A stretch of DNA of 64,000 nucleotides from Apostichopus japonicus. Taxonomy: Eukaryota > Echinodermata > Holothuroidea > Aspidochirotida > Stichopodidae. The notes under the pieces were generated by a model. That model saw nothing but the letters and a program-made list of their open reading frames with translations. It ran no database searches and was not told the origin of the DNA. Made by a program: the position numbers and the translations under genes. This document shows, one piece after another, positions 54,057 through 64,000 of the stretch. Where the stretch lies: contig NC_092577.1 in assembly GCF_037975245.1 (NCBI RefSeq), forward strand, positions 19,032,898 to 19,096,897, given 5' to 3'. How positions within the stretch are numbered: the first letter of the stretch is position 1; each line of letters begins with the position of its first letter.

Positions 54057-54351
54057 GCAGTACAGATACATAGCCTACGGTCAACAGGTTCAATGATACT
54101 TGGGGTTCCTAGCAAGACACGTCAGGGTTGTGCTACCATCATGTGCAGTCCAAAGGATCAGAAGTGATTTTCCAGCCAATGGTCATTACACTGGATTCAA
54201 GTTGCCAGGAGAAAACTCATTGTATAGGAAGCCTTGGTTGAGAAATTCCTCCAGGAACACCTTTTCTAAACTACAATTGTGTTGGATTATCAACCGTCAG
54301 GGTTCCCTCAGTGTTGATATATTGAAATTCAAGACTTTTAATTCAGGATGA
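54057..54351 (+). pseudogene. P2X7-ballast-like gene, last exon
   Basis: The acceptor is TTTTTTCCCAG. The frame reads QYRYIAYGQQVQ, a TGA (54094-54096), then YLGFLARHVRVVLPSCAVQR and IRSDFPANGHYTGFKLPGE. This matches the end of the ballast domain, including the R-H-x-R-V-x-L-P-S-C phrase and the YxGF(x)LP terminus. The TGA sits where a Trp is usual. The middle exon with the zinc-binding Cys cluster was not found between 53631 and 54056, so the domain core is missing here. Confidence 0.7.
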
Positions 54352-55618
54352 AAAGGTTATTTTCCAGACCCAACATCAACAATGAAAGAAAAGGCATGTT
54401 TTGAAGCATTTGGACACAAGTATTGGCGTGACCATGATGTCATATAATATGTGCATATGGGAACGGGCATTGACCTTTTTAGGGGCATTTACCTCCCAGA
54501 TGTTTGATTCGTACCTTTAATCTGGAAGCCAAAATATCCATATCACCAATGATATTTGACAGAAAAGTCATAATAAAGACCAATGGAGGCAGCAGAACTC
54601 TTGAATGTTTAGACTTTGTTTCTTCAGCAGCAGTTGGTTTGTTTTGTAGTCTTTCTTCAAAAACTCAGCAGTACACCCTGTTAATGGTCTTCGATTGTTT
54701 TAATGCGTGTGATGCTGTGTTTCACATTGCCCATCAGTGTTGTACGTGTCGTCGTGCTTGTGTAACATTTTTGCATGTGAGTTACTTCGTGCAGTGTTTC
54801 TTGGTTTAAATAACCCTTTATTGTATTTGATTCTGGATTATTCTAATTAATTTGTCACAACAATGATTGATAGCGATGGACATGCAACTGCTTTGTAGGC
54901 TTAAAGCAAAAAAAATCATGTAAGTTGTTTTCTTTTAACCTCCTTTGATGTCACAAATCACATTAGTGTAATTTAAGAATGATAATGTTTATGGAAAGTA
55001 CAGTTCTACTTTTATGTCATATAATACAATGATTGTTCTTAATGTTAGTTCAGATTGTCCAGAATGACTGTCTAGAACTGATATTGAATAAATTTTGTTC
55101 AATGATTTAACACTTGAACTATGTTGTGTGAATTTTTGGCTCTGTGACTTTAAAATAAATCGCTTTGAGATTTAATTAAACACCCTTTGGAATAAAATCT
55201 TTTTACCTACCTATTTTGACCCATCCCCATTACCCCCACTCCCTCCACAACATAAAAAATGGTTTTCCTGGAATAGGAATAAGAAATTATTGCTATAACT
55301 AACTGATCCAGCATATTCCAGAAATAAATTGGGGCACTGAGATTTGTTCACAAGAAGATGTAACCCATTGCTTCTGAAGCTAACCTCATAGCTTATTAGT
55401 ATACAATAGAGCAATGAAGGGGGTGTTAATTTAGATGATCACAGTAAAATCTCTTCGTCTATTGCGACTTCAGTGTAGTAACGCTAATACCATAGTACTA
55501 CTAGTGCTCGGCGCGCTACCTCCTAAGGATCGCCACTTGCCCCATTGGAGGTTTCCTGTTCCCCGATCTGGTCTTCAGAGTAGTTTTTTGCGGATTACTT
55601 GACAGAAGAATGACTCTT

Positions 55619-55864
55619 TTATGTGGAACCGTTAAAGTCCATTTGTTTTATTTCATAACAAAAAGGAGGGATCGTAGTATGCTTCCGTGAAGTGTTCGCT
55701 TCATTCGGAGCTGCATACTGGCTAGGCCCAGTGAAATCGGCGCTGGTGTTGTGCACTAACTTGGTCATAATCGCCGTGTTTTTTTCGTCCTTCAGCCATG
55801 GATGAAGGCTAATTGCATGGGTAATGATATTTATGCAGCCCCCAACAACACAACGGACCGGCAT
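55619..55864 (-). pseudogene. THAP domain, broken first exon
   Basis: The frame starts MPVRCVVGGC, the THAP beginning (M-P-x-x-C-x4-C), continues ISLHPWLKDEKNTAIMTKLV, and has ADFTGPSQY, as in THAP domains. Past this point the frame is shifted: in the next frame lies SEHFTEAYYDPSFLL, the C-terminal THAP signature, with a TGA exactly where the third zinc-binding Cys should be. Both a frameshift and a point mutation therefore destroy the finger. THAP domains bind DNA in P-element and Kolobok transposases and in host regulators. Confidence 0.75.
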
Positions 55865-56220
55865 TTCTCTCGGATAGTTTACAACAGTTGTAAAACAAAC
55901 TTGAAATTTCTAACGATATAGCGTAATACAGTGGTTGTTCTCTCAGTGTAAATGTGCGTGTATATGGAACGGTATGATCGTCGCGTATCCGATACATGCC
56001 TGGGCTTTGCACGTGTGTTCCTAACATGACGTCATCATTGTCTTGTTGTGAAATCGCATTCTCAGATATCTATTTTCGGATGCGAATATTAAAACGTTAA
56101 TTACTAATTAGTCCTTGAGGTTTTGAAGGTGTTGAGGATAGTTTTGAACATAGATTTTCTCATAGATTCAGAGGAAGTTACTCTCGATGAGTTGGATTTT
56201 TCGTGTCATGGCCTCTTTAA

Positions 56221-57657
56221 TTAACATTCCCTATTATATTATATGACTGACTAAAAATGAGTTAGTTACAGTGTATTAAGAAGTAGAGTAAGTATTCTGA
56301 TTTCTCCAAGGATGCAATTAACACCAGGTTTCCTTCATCAGTTCATTGAATTTCAGCAAGAAACATTGAATTTGATTTGTATTCATAATCAAGTGTATGA
56401 TTTGAGTCACCTAATTTTCATACAATTTAGTTGAATAATTTCTTAGAGGGGTACATGTGTCAACATTTTTTTACAGTGATCGTGTGTAATTTGGTGGAAT
56501 CAGTTAATTCCAATAATTATATTGTTGGAATTGTAAACCTGATTCTACAATTTTTATGAGTACCAGATCCGAGTGGGGGGTTGAAAGGGCAAGGGAAAAA
56601 ATATGAGGGGAGAAATAACCCACTCCCCCTATAACGCCACCACTGTATCTCACTATGTCCATGGATAAAGAAGTTAAGTCATGTCCTCGGTACCCTGTGT
56701 GTGTGAAACGTCTAGGTGCTATGTCAGAGGAGCTATATATATTGCCTATATATATATATTATTAAGTGGAAAATAGAAGGGATATAAGTTTTTATTGGAG
56801 CTTGGTATTACGTCATGTTTACCTTGTCTGTGGTTAAGTATCAAATTCATAATGTCACCATAAAATTCATATATTTACTATAGGTGATCTGTCAAAAATT
56901 GATACAAACATTCAAATAACCAAAGAAAGTACAGTAATACCAGTCAAAAGTCACCCAGATGCAGGTCAACTATTGGATTGCAATAGCTAACTCCCAACAT
57001 TAATGTCCAACCATGCATGCATTTTATCAGTCATCACTGCTGATAATAATCTGAAGTGGAGACTTCTGCTTGACCTCTCAAGTACAAAAGTTAGCAAATT
57101 GTCCAAAAGTCAAGTTAAATATTTGGATAAAGCATGAGGTTTTTCACCAGTAGCAACACCTGCCTAAGTAAACCAGGAAGGAGTTTTTTTTGGGGGGGGG
57201 GAAGGGGCAACGGGAGACAAAATAGATTTTTGGGAGGTGTATCGTGTATCAAATGGGGACAACTGTTAAATATCTAACCTTTGAAAATACTGCAATTTGA
57301 AACCTGATTAGAGAAATTTTAATGAGTACTAGATCTGAGTGGGATTGGGGGGTGGGTTGAAAAGGGCAGGGGTAAAAAATCTGAGGGGACAAAGGACCTC
57401 TCTTCCTGGAGGCTGATGTGATTTTCTGTGCACGTAATGATTGGTTTACGATTTAATTTGTTATCTAGAACACAACAAAACTTTTCACTGCAAGGTGCCT
57501 TATACACTTATTTTGTTAATACTCTTACTGAACAGACTTTGATTTCACAGTATTCAAGTTATTCACTTTCAGTCTAATATAAAATGATACTGGGACAAAT
57601 GAACTTTAAAATAATATGTCCTAAATAACGTATACCTACTATACACATCTGAGGCAT
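56221..57657. other. Non-coding stretch with two related repeats
   Basis: Blocks near 56560-56640 and 57315-57410 share ATGAGTAC(C/T)AGATC(C/T)GAGTGGG and a following G-rich phrase. A short stretch (56930-57010) resembles the AGGTCA-rich repeat (GTCAAAAGTCACCCAGATGC). No gene is seen. Confidence 0.5.
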
Positions 57658-57910
57658 CAGGGCCGGATCCAGGGGGGAGCTGAAGGTTGTACGCCGCCCC
57701 CTATTTTTTGCAGAGCAATGTATTTTTGGCCAAATTAAATTTGACTTCAAATGATGCTAAATGTTGCACTGGATTGCACCTAAGGGTACTTAACTATTCA
57801 AAAATTTAACCAAAGGTAGCGGGACCCCTCCTCTCTTAGACCCCTCCCCTAGGACTGCAATCACTGGAGGCCACGCCACACTTTTCCAGAAACCTGGATC
57901 CTGGCCCTTG
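57658..57910. mobile_element. MITE with CAGGGCCGGATCCAGG ends
   Basis: Left end CAGGGCCGGATCCAGG; right end, reversed, CAAGGGCCAGGATCCAGG. 253 bp with no coding capacity. A short GCAT lies at both borders, but a full 8-bp duplication is not evident. The ends resemble hAT-type non-autonomous elements. Confidence 0.65.
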
Positions 57911-59086
57911 CATGATTTGTTAATGTTCAAAGATTTGTATAATTGCCAGCTAAAATGTCAGATTAAGTTTATACATTTTGTTAGACAGGTTTAGGTTTTT
58001 CTACCGAAACCCCTAAACCTAAACCTCGCCTGTAGATGTATCTTCTTTTTGGTTGTTACATCACCAATGGTAATGAAGTTGCAGATTTAGCAATAACAAT
58101 CTTAATATTGCATGATATGCTGCCTCAGTAGATTTTTTTAGTGCCAATAACATTAGTCAGGTCATGGGGTCAAACATCCACATTTTAAAATTGTAATAAC
58201 TGTGCAATTGAAAATAAGAAATTATTCGAATTTGACCTAATACCAAATGAGCAGATGATTGATTATGATCATTTTTGGTCCAATTGTTAACAGCTATGGT
58301 CATAATTATAGAGCCACCCAAAGCCTTTCTATACCAGTTAGAGACACTGGATATATATGAATATGGATAACTGATCAGATTGTTCGTTCAATTGATTGTT
58401 GAGAAAATTAAAGAGGGTGAGTTTGGGGATATGGCTATGGGGATATGGCTACGTGGTCAGTAGATAAGTCATAGTGTAGTAGATGATGCGTAATATGTTT
58501 AGTTCTTATATCATCTATATTATGGCCCCTAGAATCAAACATCAAATTGTTAGAAATTGCATATTTGCTATGTTAAGTATTAAAGTTGCCTACAAGTCCA
58601 TAATTTAATTGGCAGAATTTGATGATGTTGAATAAAAGAGTTTATGTTGGTGAGAGAACCAGATCCTAATCTGCCGCACAATGTTAAACACAGCCAGCTT
58701 GGTGACCACATAACATAATTGCTACTGACACATTTGTGAGGTTGTATTGAACATGAAATAAGAATATCAAGTTACAATATTGCTATCCCCATATTATTTA
58801 TACTCGTACTATAAACTTGCTAAGCTTCTTGAAATCCCTGATTAAAGTCTTCATACAATATTTAGAAAAGATACAGACCTCAGAATAGCACAGTGTGACA
58901 TAAAACAGGTAATAGTAGTCACTTGTTTGATAATTGTACAGACCTGCAGCTACACTACAACCTGAGTACAAGCCTGTATCCTTTGGATACATGTCTCCTG
59001 TGTGATTAGCCATAAACATTTTGGATAAATTGTATGAACTATCATGTTTGTTTTTTTATTAACTACTTGACTTTGAGTATGATACT
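57911..59086. other. Non-coding stretch, nothing recognised
   Basis: AT-rich; no exon or element end supported. A short inverted repeat of TAGGTTT / AAACCTA type lies near 57985-58028. Confidence 0.4.
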
Positions 59087-59489
59087 GGTTACATCTCTAT
59101 GTTCGGACGTCTCTATATGTTCCGACAATACCAAATAATTTGTGGACTATATTTTTGTTTACCCAAATTTTTTCGGACCGAGTTTTTTCAGACCAAATTT
59201 TTTTTTGACCAACATGTTTTTCGGACATTTTTTCGCTCCAAAATTGTTTTGGACCAAAATATTTTCTTTATACTACAATTTTTTTACCAACAATTTTCGG
59301 TCCAAATTTTTTTGTACCCACATCTTTTTGGACCAACATATTTTCGGACCAAATTTTTTTGGACCAACATGATTTCGGACCAACATGAGTTCGGTGATTC
59401 CGATGAAAATGGGGGTACATATAAAAATTGAGTCCCCAAAAAAAATTTTTTATCAAAAAATTTACTCCCAAAAACATAGGGATGTCACC
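59087..59489. mobile_element. Non-autonomous element with GGTGACATCCCTATGTT ends
   Basis: Left end GGTTACATCTCTATGTTC; right end, reversed, GGTGACATCCCTATGTTT. The flanks ATGATACT (59079-59086) and ATGATAAT (59490-59497) agree in 7 of 8 bases, like a hAT-type duplication. The interior is made of degenerate units of CGGACCAA(A/C) plus a T-run. Its end is shared with 30583. Confidence 0.75.
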
Positions 59490-59569
59490 ATGATAATAAC
59501 CTACATACTACTTATAGATTAAAAGCTACAGTAGGAGTACTTTAGACTGAGTAGGCTGTTAGTAAGTAA

Positions 59570-61000
59570 TATCAATATTATAGCAATAGTACTTGACCAG
59601 CTGGTTATACTTCAAAGTTTGTTTTTTCACAAAAGTAAACTGATCATAATTCCATTACATGCAAAACAAAGGTATTACCTTACTGCAGCGACGCTAAACA
59701 AGTTGAAGCATGAAGTTGAAATGAAGTTAAGTGGACTGTTGATTGTCCCGTGGACTGTACTGAAGGCTGTATTATCAGTCTGTGTCACTTTCAGAAGTCA
59801 GCAGAATAAATTCCTGAAATTGAAATTCAATTACGATTTTCTTTAACACTGATCAAAAAAGGCATAATCAACAGCTATAAGACTCAGTCTAAGAGCAAGA
59901 AAGTAAAATTGAAGAAAATGTTCATGTTGGAAGAGCTACCTGAATGCAGTGCTATGCCTATGTGTTGCCGGGTATGACGGGTGGATGTGCCCTCTCCAGA
60001 AACATTGTGCCTCCTCCCCCCAGATGAGATGTGGAGTGTTAAAAAAAGTATTCAAACCAAAATTTAATTTTCTTAAACAATAAATTATTTAAAGTTGCAA
60101 AATATAGCACAAGATTGCATCTAAGGACCCTTGATTTATCCAAAATTTCTCAAAAAAAAAGGATTAATTGCTATTTTTGGTATAATTTTTTATCTGTCTC
60201 AACTAAAAACGTAATTCCAGACAGATTAATAACCCCCAAAAATAAGGCAATTCTTGAACGTAAAGTTACGTAAAGTTTCAAATATAGCACCAGATTGAAT
60301 CTAGAACCCTTAATTTATACCAAAAAATATCTAAAAAGTCAAAGGATTTATTTCCATATTTCTTCTTTTATCTGTCTCAATTAAGACGAAACTTCAGACA
60401 GAATAACCCATAAATAATACAATTCTTGAACATAACTTATAATTGAAAGTTCTTGAAGCCTAACTGTATTCATTATGAAAAAATTAGAAAAGAATTGTTT
60501 ACATGCTCCATGGAACAGTATGGTAGTTGCATACTTCTAGACTAACCTAGTACTAATATTACTAGTAAACTAGACTAGACAGTTCTAAAAACTTGTAAAT
60601 TGGTTGAATATACTGGCCCTGGTTCCTGCCAACACTGTATTACTAGAAATTACAAATTAAAACTTGAACTGAAAGCCTAACTATTATTATGAAAGGATTT
60701 TAACACTAATAGTACTAGGCTAGCATACTTGACTAGCTGGATATACTTCAAAGTTTGTTTAGTCACAAATCCTGATTCCATTTCAAACTTATCCAGTATC
60801 CAGTAATAAATTTACATTAATATACATTTATATTAAATGCAAAACAAAGGTACATACCTTACTGCAGTGAAACAGAACAAGTTGAAGTTGAATTGAAGTA
60901 TTAAGAAAGTACTTCAAGAAGACTGTCCTCTAAGCTGAATGCTGAGTTATAGATGTAGTATTGTTGAGTCTGGCTCTTTCTGAAGTCAGCAGCAGAGTGA
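59570..61000. repeat. Local duplications
   Basis: The segment at about 59580-59810 (from ACTTGACCAGCTGG to TCAGAAGTCAGCAG) recurs at about 60725-60985 with changes. Between them, a unit of about 185 bp (ATAGCAC(A/C)AGATTG...TCTTGAAC) is repeated in tandem at 60100-60265 and 60285-60435. No coding function is apparent. Confidence 0.7.
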
Positions 61001-61387
61001 TCACCTGTTGTTCGATACTACTTTGTAAGTACTACTTACTAACTCCCAATCAGGTCACCCAGGGGATCTGGTAGTTAGAACTCCCTGGTAGTAGGGACAC
61101 CAGCATCTTCTCACTCAACACAGACTCAAATTGAAAACCCAAGCACTCTATCATTAGACTCCTTATAATTGATGATAATAGTTTCTGCATTATACCCTAT
61201 CAAAGGGTCAAGTTGGTCCAGTACACAATCAAGATGGATGTTTGTATAAAACATCTGTGAAAGTATGATTAATGATTATGGGAAAGTTGAGTATTTCATG
61301 TCCCTTTAAGGGGGAGGGGGGATAATATATTGGCCTGCAGTATGGAACTTCATTGGAGGTGTAACAAAAGGAAATATTTTTACTGAC

Positions 61388-61453
61388 CATGTTTATATGC
61401 ATAGGTATTGCAACTGTTATTTGTTTCACAACTCGTCCCAATACATCAGCCAT
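61388..61453 (-). CDS. Possible first coding exon of a host gene
   Basis: An ATG in good context (CCAACATGGCT) opens 22 codons, MADVLGRVVKQITVAIPMHI plus NM, ending at a donor (AACATG|GTCAGT). The family is not recognised and later exons to the left were not found. Short and tentative. Confidence 0.3.
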
Positions 61454-62255
61454 GTTGGACTTTGTCAATTAAAAAATTAACATCAGTGGGCATTTTTCTG
61501 TCAATTAATAAATTAACATATAAGTGGGCATTGTTTGCCCATTAGTGACCTTAAATGACCTGACAGTTTTTATCAAAAATGTTCCTCTCGATGATGTGCA
61601 TTCTATCCTAAAATTGTTATGTGCTCTAATATACACACACAATGTTATTGCTAAAAAGGTATTAAAACTAGCCTTTGGAACCTCATAACTTGAGAACCTG
61701 ATGTCCGATTGAAGCAGGAGTTGGTTTCCTCTACATAGCACACAAAGCTGTATCTCATATCAACGTATTGACAAAGTTCTTTTCTTTGCCCCCTTTTCCA
61801 ATGAAAATGAGCTTATTTTTCAAGATTTGTCCTTTTAACCTCATAGTAGGATGTAGTTTGACACACTGATTCAAAAAAGTTAACATGACAAGTCTGTACG
61901 ACCATCCTAACCACATGTGCTTATTAAAACCAACAAAACCTTTAACCTCTGATAATTTCGCACAGGAATGTCACACAGGGGTCAACGCATGAACAATATT
62001 GATGAAAAGGTACCTTTCAGACCCAAACATGGCTACGAAATTTGTATTAACCAAAGGAAGCAATGTAGGTCGCCTGAGGTCAAACGTCACACAAATACAG
62101 GTCGACTATTGGATTACACCTGTACTTATTAAAAAAAATGGTCTCTTATAACTTCGCACACACGAAGGTCGCACAGAGGTCAACCTGGGACAATTTTGAT
62201 CGGAAGGTACCTTTGAGATCCGATTATGGACACGAAAATCCAAAGAAACTGATAT

Positions 62256-62289
62256 AGGTCATCGGAGGTCAAACTGAGGTCAAAAGTCA
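62256..62289 (+). promoter_or_regulatory. AGGTCA half-site cluster, degenerate last site
   Basis: AGGTCA, 4 bases, AGGTCA, 5 bases, AGGTCA, 1 base, AAGTCA: the same spacing as at 36408 and 63056. The last half-site is imperfect. Confidence 0.5.
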
Positions 62290-63055
62290 CCAACATGCTA
62301 GTCAACTAATGGATTACAATAGCGTAACTCCCAACCTTGACGGATATTTTGTCTCAATTTATTGCAAAATTACTAACTAGTTTTTGACCCCAAATTGCCT
62401 TTGTTGAACTTGGATCATATGACTGTTGTTTGGAAACGATCCCTTACCCCGTTCACAACTTGTCCCAAAATAACAACCATGTCGGACCCTGTCAGTGGGA
62501 TTTCTTTGCCCATTCTTTGCCCATTTTCTCCCCCAAAATACTAGTTTTCTAACATTAATTGACCTTTGGTAATCTTGCATCACAATACCGTTAAGTATGA
62601 AAATATTCCCCTATACCATTTACAACTTCTCAAGAATATCAACCCTGTCACACCTTGAAACTGGGAGTTATTGCATTAAATGTCTGAAAATTAACTTCGC
62701 ACACAAAGGTCACACGGGTGTCAACCCATTGACATTTTTGATCGGAAGGTACCTTTGGTATCCAAATCTAGCATGAAAACCAAACATTTTCTTTTTTGCT
62801 CGTTTCCTCAGAAAATAAGCAATTTTTTCTAATGTGACCTTTGACCTTGGTTTCAAAAGTAGTTTAATATCCTGATTCCAAAAAACAAAACGACAAGTCT
62901 GTACAACAATCCTAACTCCAACCGAAAAACTTTCACCCCATATAACTTTGCACATAAAGGTCACACGGGGTCAACCTATTGACATTTATGATCAGAAGGT
63001 ACCTTTGACATCTGAAAATGGCATCAAAACTGTAAAAATCCCCAAAAACACGTAA

Positions 63056-63089
63056 AGGTCACCGGAGGTCAATTTGAGGTCAAGGGTCA
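63056..63089 (+). promoter_or_regulatory. Clustered AGGTCA half-sites with DR4, DR5 and DR1 spacing
   Basis: AGGTCA, 4 bases, AGGTCA, 5 bases, AGGTCA, 1 base, GGGTCA: identical architecture to 36408-36441 in a separate copy of the repeat. Nuclear-receptor binding is inference. Confidence 0.6.
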
Positions 63090-63480
63090 CCCGGATGCGG
63101 GTCGACAAATGGATTACATTGAAGCAACTCCCAACCCTAACAGACATTTCGTTCTCGAGTTATCGCAAAAATACTAGTTTTTTATCGTTAATTGACCTTT
63201 GTTGACCTTGGATCACATTACCATTATGTTTGGAAATGATGAAAATTATCAAAATATCAAACATGTCTGGCCCTGTGAATGGGAGTTATTACTGTTTTTA
63301 ATATATTGGTTTTTGGCATCTAACTGACCTTTGGTGACCTTTGCGGGCACCAAAAACAATAGGGATCTTCCTCTTACTATGGGCTATCCACCCACCAAGT
63401 TTGATGATGATGCATCATTTCCTTATTGAGATATCGTGTACACAAGCCAAGCGTCACATACACACACACACATACACACG

Positions 63481-64000
63481 CATACATGTTTGGGGCTCCA
63501 AACGGGGCAGTAGGTTTTTAAGGGGATAATCGGGGATATTTGTTCTAAGGGTCATATGGCTTAAATATTAGCTGCACTGGCGTCATTACCCTCTGACTCT
63601 TCAAGGTGGCTATTGAATCAGTCCAATTTATGCTTCCTTCCATGAAGGGTCCCTTACCACCCAAGTGTGGACACACATAGTATAGTGCCCTTAACATGAG
63701 ATCGGGGCTTGTCCCCATTTTGTATGTTACAGTCATTTTAGTGTAGGAAAGGTACCTGTTACATTCAAATTGAGGACATCCTATTGTTTCATTGTTCCCT
63801 CTGACCTATATCTCTTATCACAAGTTTAGAAATAAATGTGAGGGCTGTCATTGCATGGTTGTCCATATCATGAATTTACATGACAATGTTGGGTTTTGTA
63901 AGCCATTAATATGTCTGCATGGCAACCTCATGTTTACATATACTGCTTGGCATCCAAGGAGGGACAATGAAGAGGTTCTCCTTTGGAGTGGTCCCCTACG
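63481..64000. other. Non-coding end of the window
   Basis: No exon or element border is supported. The sequence runs off the edge. Confidence 0.4.

Larger units (their letters stand above)
53026..56216. mobile_element. TTAA-flanked DNA element carrying ballast-domain and THAP remnants
   Basis: TTAA flanks the element on both sides (53022-53025 and 56217-56220). The terminal inverted repeats read AGTGGCCATGACACGAAAA on the left and AGAGGCCATGACACGAAAA reversed on the right. Inside are two P2X7-ballast-like exons on + (left part) and a THAP exon on - (right part), in convergent orientation. TTAA targets plus a THAP domain are features of the Kolobok superfamily; a complete transposase is not visible. 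Both genes are broken, so the copy is not autonomous. A host gene captured between the ends is one explanation, a two-gene transposon another. Confidence 0.8.
61900..63480. repeat. AGGTCA-rich dispersed repeat, copy 2
   Basis: Paralogous to 35880-37320 and itself made of partial internal copies (62060-62330, 62690-62770, 62930-63240). It ends with the same block (TTTGATGATGATGCATCATT, ATATCGTGTACACAAGCCAA) and a (CA)n run. Similarity to copy 1 is high but patchy. Confidence 0.85.

Overview
This is eukaryotic, almost certainly animal, DNA. Coding sequence lies in short exons with GT/AG borders. Most of the window is transposable elements of kinds common in marine invertebrates: a Tx1/L1-like LINE, a Ty3/Gypsy element, a Helentron with OTU and AP-endonuclease domains, hAT-like and TTAA-target DNA elements, a SINE with a U2 snRNA head, P2X7-ballast and THAP remnants, and a divergent repeat rich in AGGTCA. 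A marine invertebrate, perhaps an echinoderm or another non-vertebrate deuterostome, is my best guess; that assignment is inference. I see no bacterial-style operons, rRNA, tRNA or CRISPR array.

Layout. 0-8.1 kb: sparse host exons (a terminal exon near 2.3 kb on +; a first exon with a Tudor/chromo-barrel-like domain at 3.94-4.12 kb on -; two in-phase exons at 7.6-8.1 kb on -) and a hairpin-rich satellite at 4.9-6.5 kb, broken by a 0.67-kb inverted-repeat element and a LINE tail. 8.35 and 15.84 kb: two nearly identical 189-bp SINEs with U2 heads. 8.9-15.4 kb: a decayed Gypsy element on -, with an extra zinc-finger ORF in the env position. 16.7-18.2 kb: micro-exons, a THAP-like exon and a TTAA MITE. 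18.7-19.9 kb: a LINE fragment. 22.1 kb: an exon of a transposase-like or host protein, followed by a nearly full-length LINE (22.5-27.4 kb, -). 27.4-38 kb: mostly non-coding, with a second copy of the 0.65-kb element, a fold-back element, a six-copy 50-bp tandem array and an AGGTCA-rich repeat. 38.3-41.3 kb: an intron-containing RPA/OB-fold-like gene (-), with a hAT MITE in one intron. 42.4-48.9 kb: a Helentron (-). 49-50.9 kb: AT-rich minisatellites. 53.0-56.2 kb: a TTAA-flanked element with decayed P2X7-ballast exons on + and a THAP exon on -. 56-64 kb: MITEs, a local duplication and a second AGGTCA-rich block.

How the parts work together. The LINE supplies ORF1 (nucleic-acid chaperone-like) and ORF2 (endonuclease plus reverse transcriptase) for target-primed insertion. 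The Helentron joins HUH Rep, PIF1-type helicase and AP endonuclease for rolling-circle transposition, and the RPA-like gene beside it could supply single-strand binding. SINEs and MITEs are non-coding passengers that use such machinery. Most coding elements are broken by one or a few indels, many in homopolymers, so either recent decay or assembly error is possible. The most novel items are the U2-headed SINE pair, the ballast+THAP TTAA element, the conserved DR4-DR5-DR1 motif cluster in the AGGTCA repeat, and the 25-bp inversion that distinguishes the two Gypsy LTRs.
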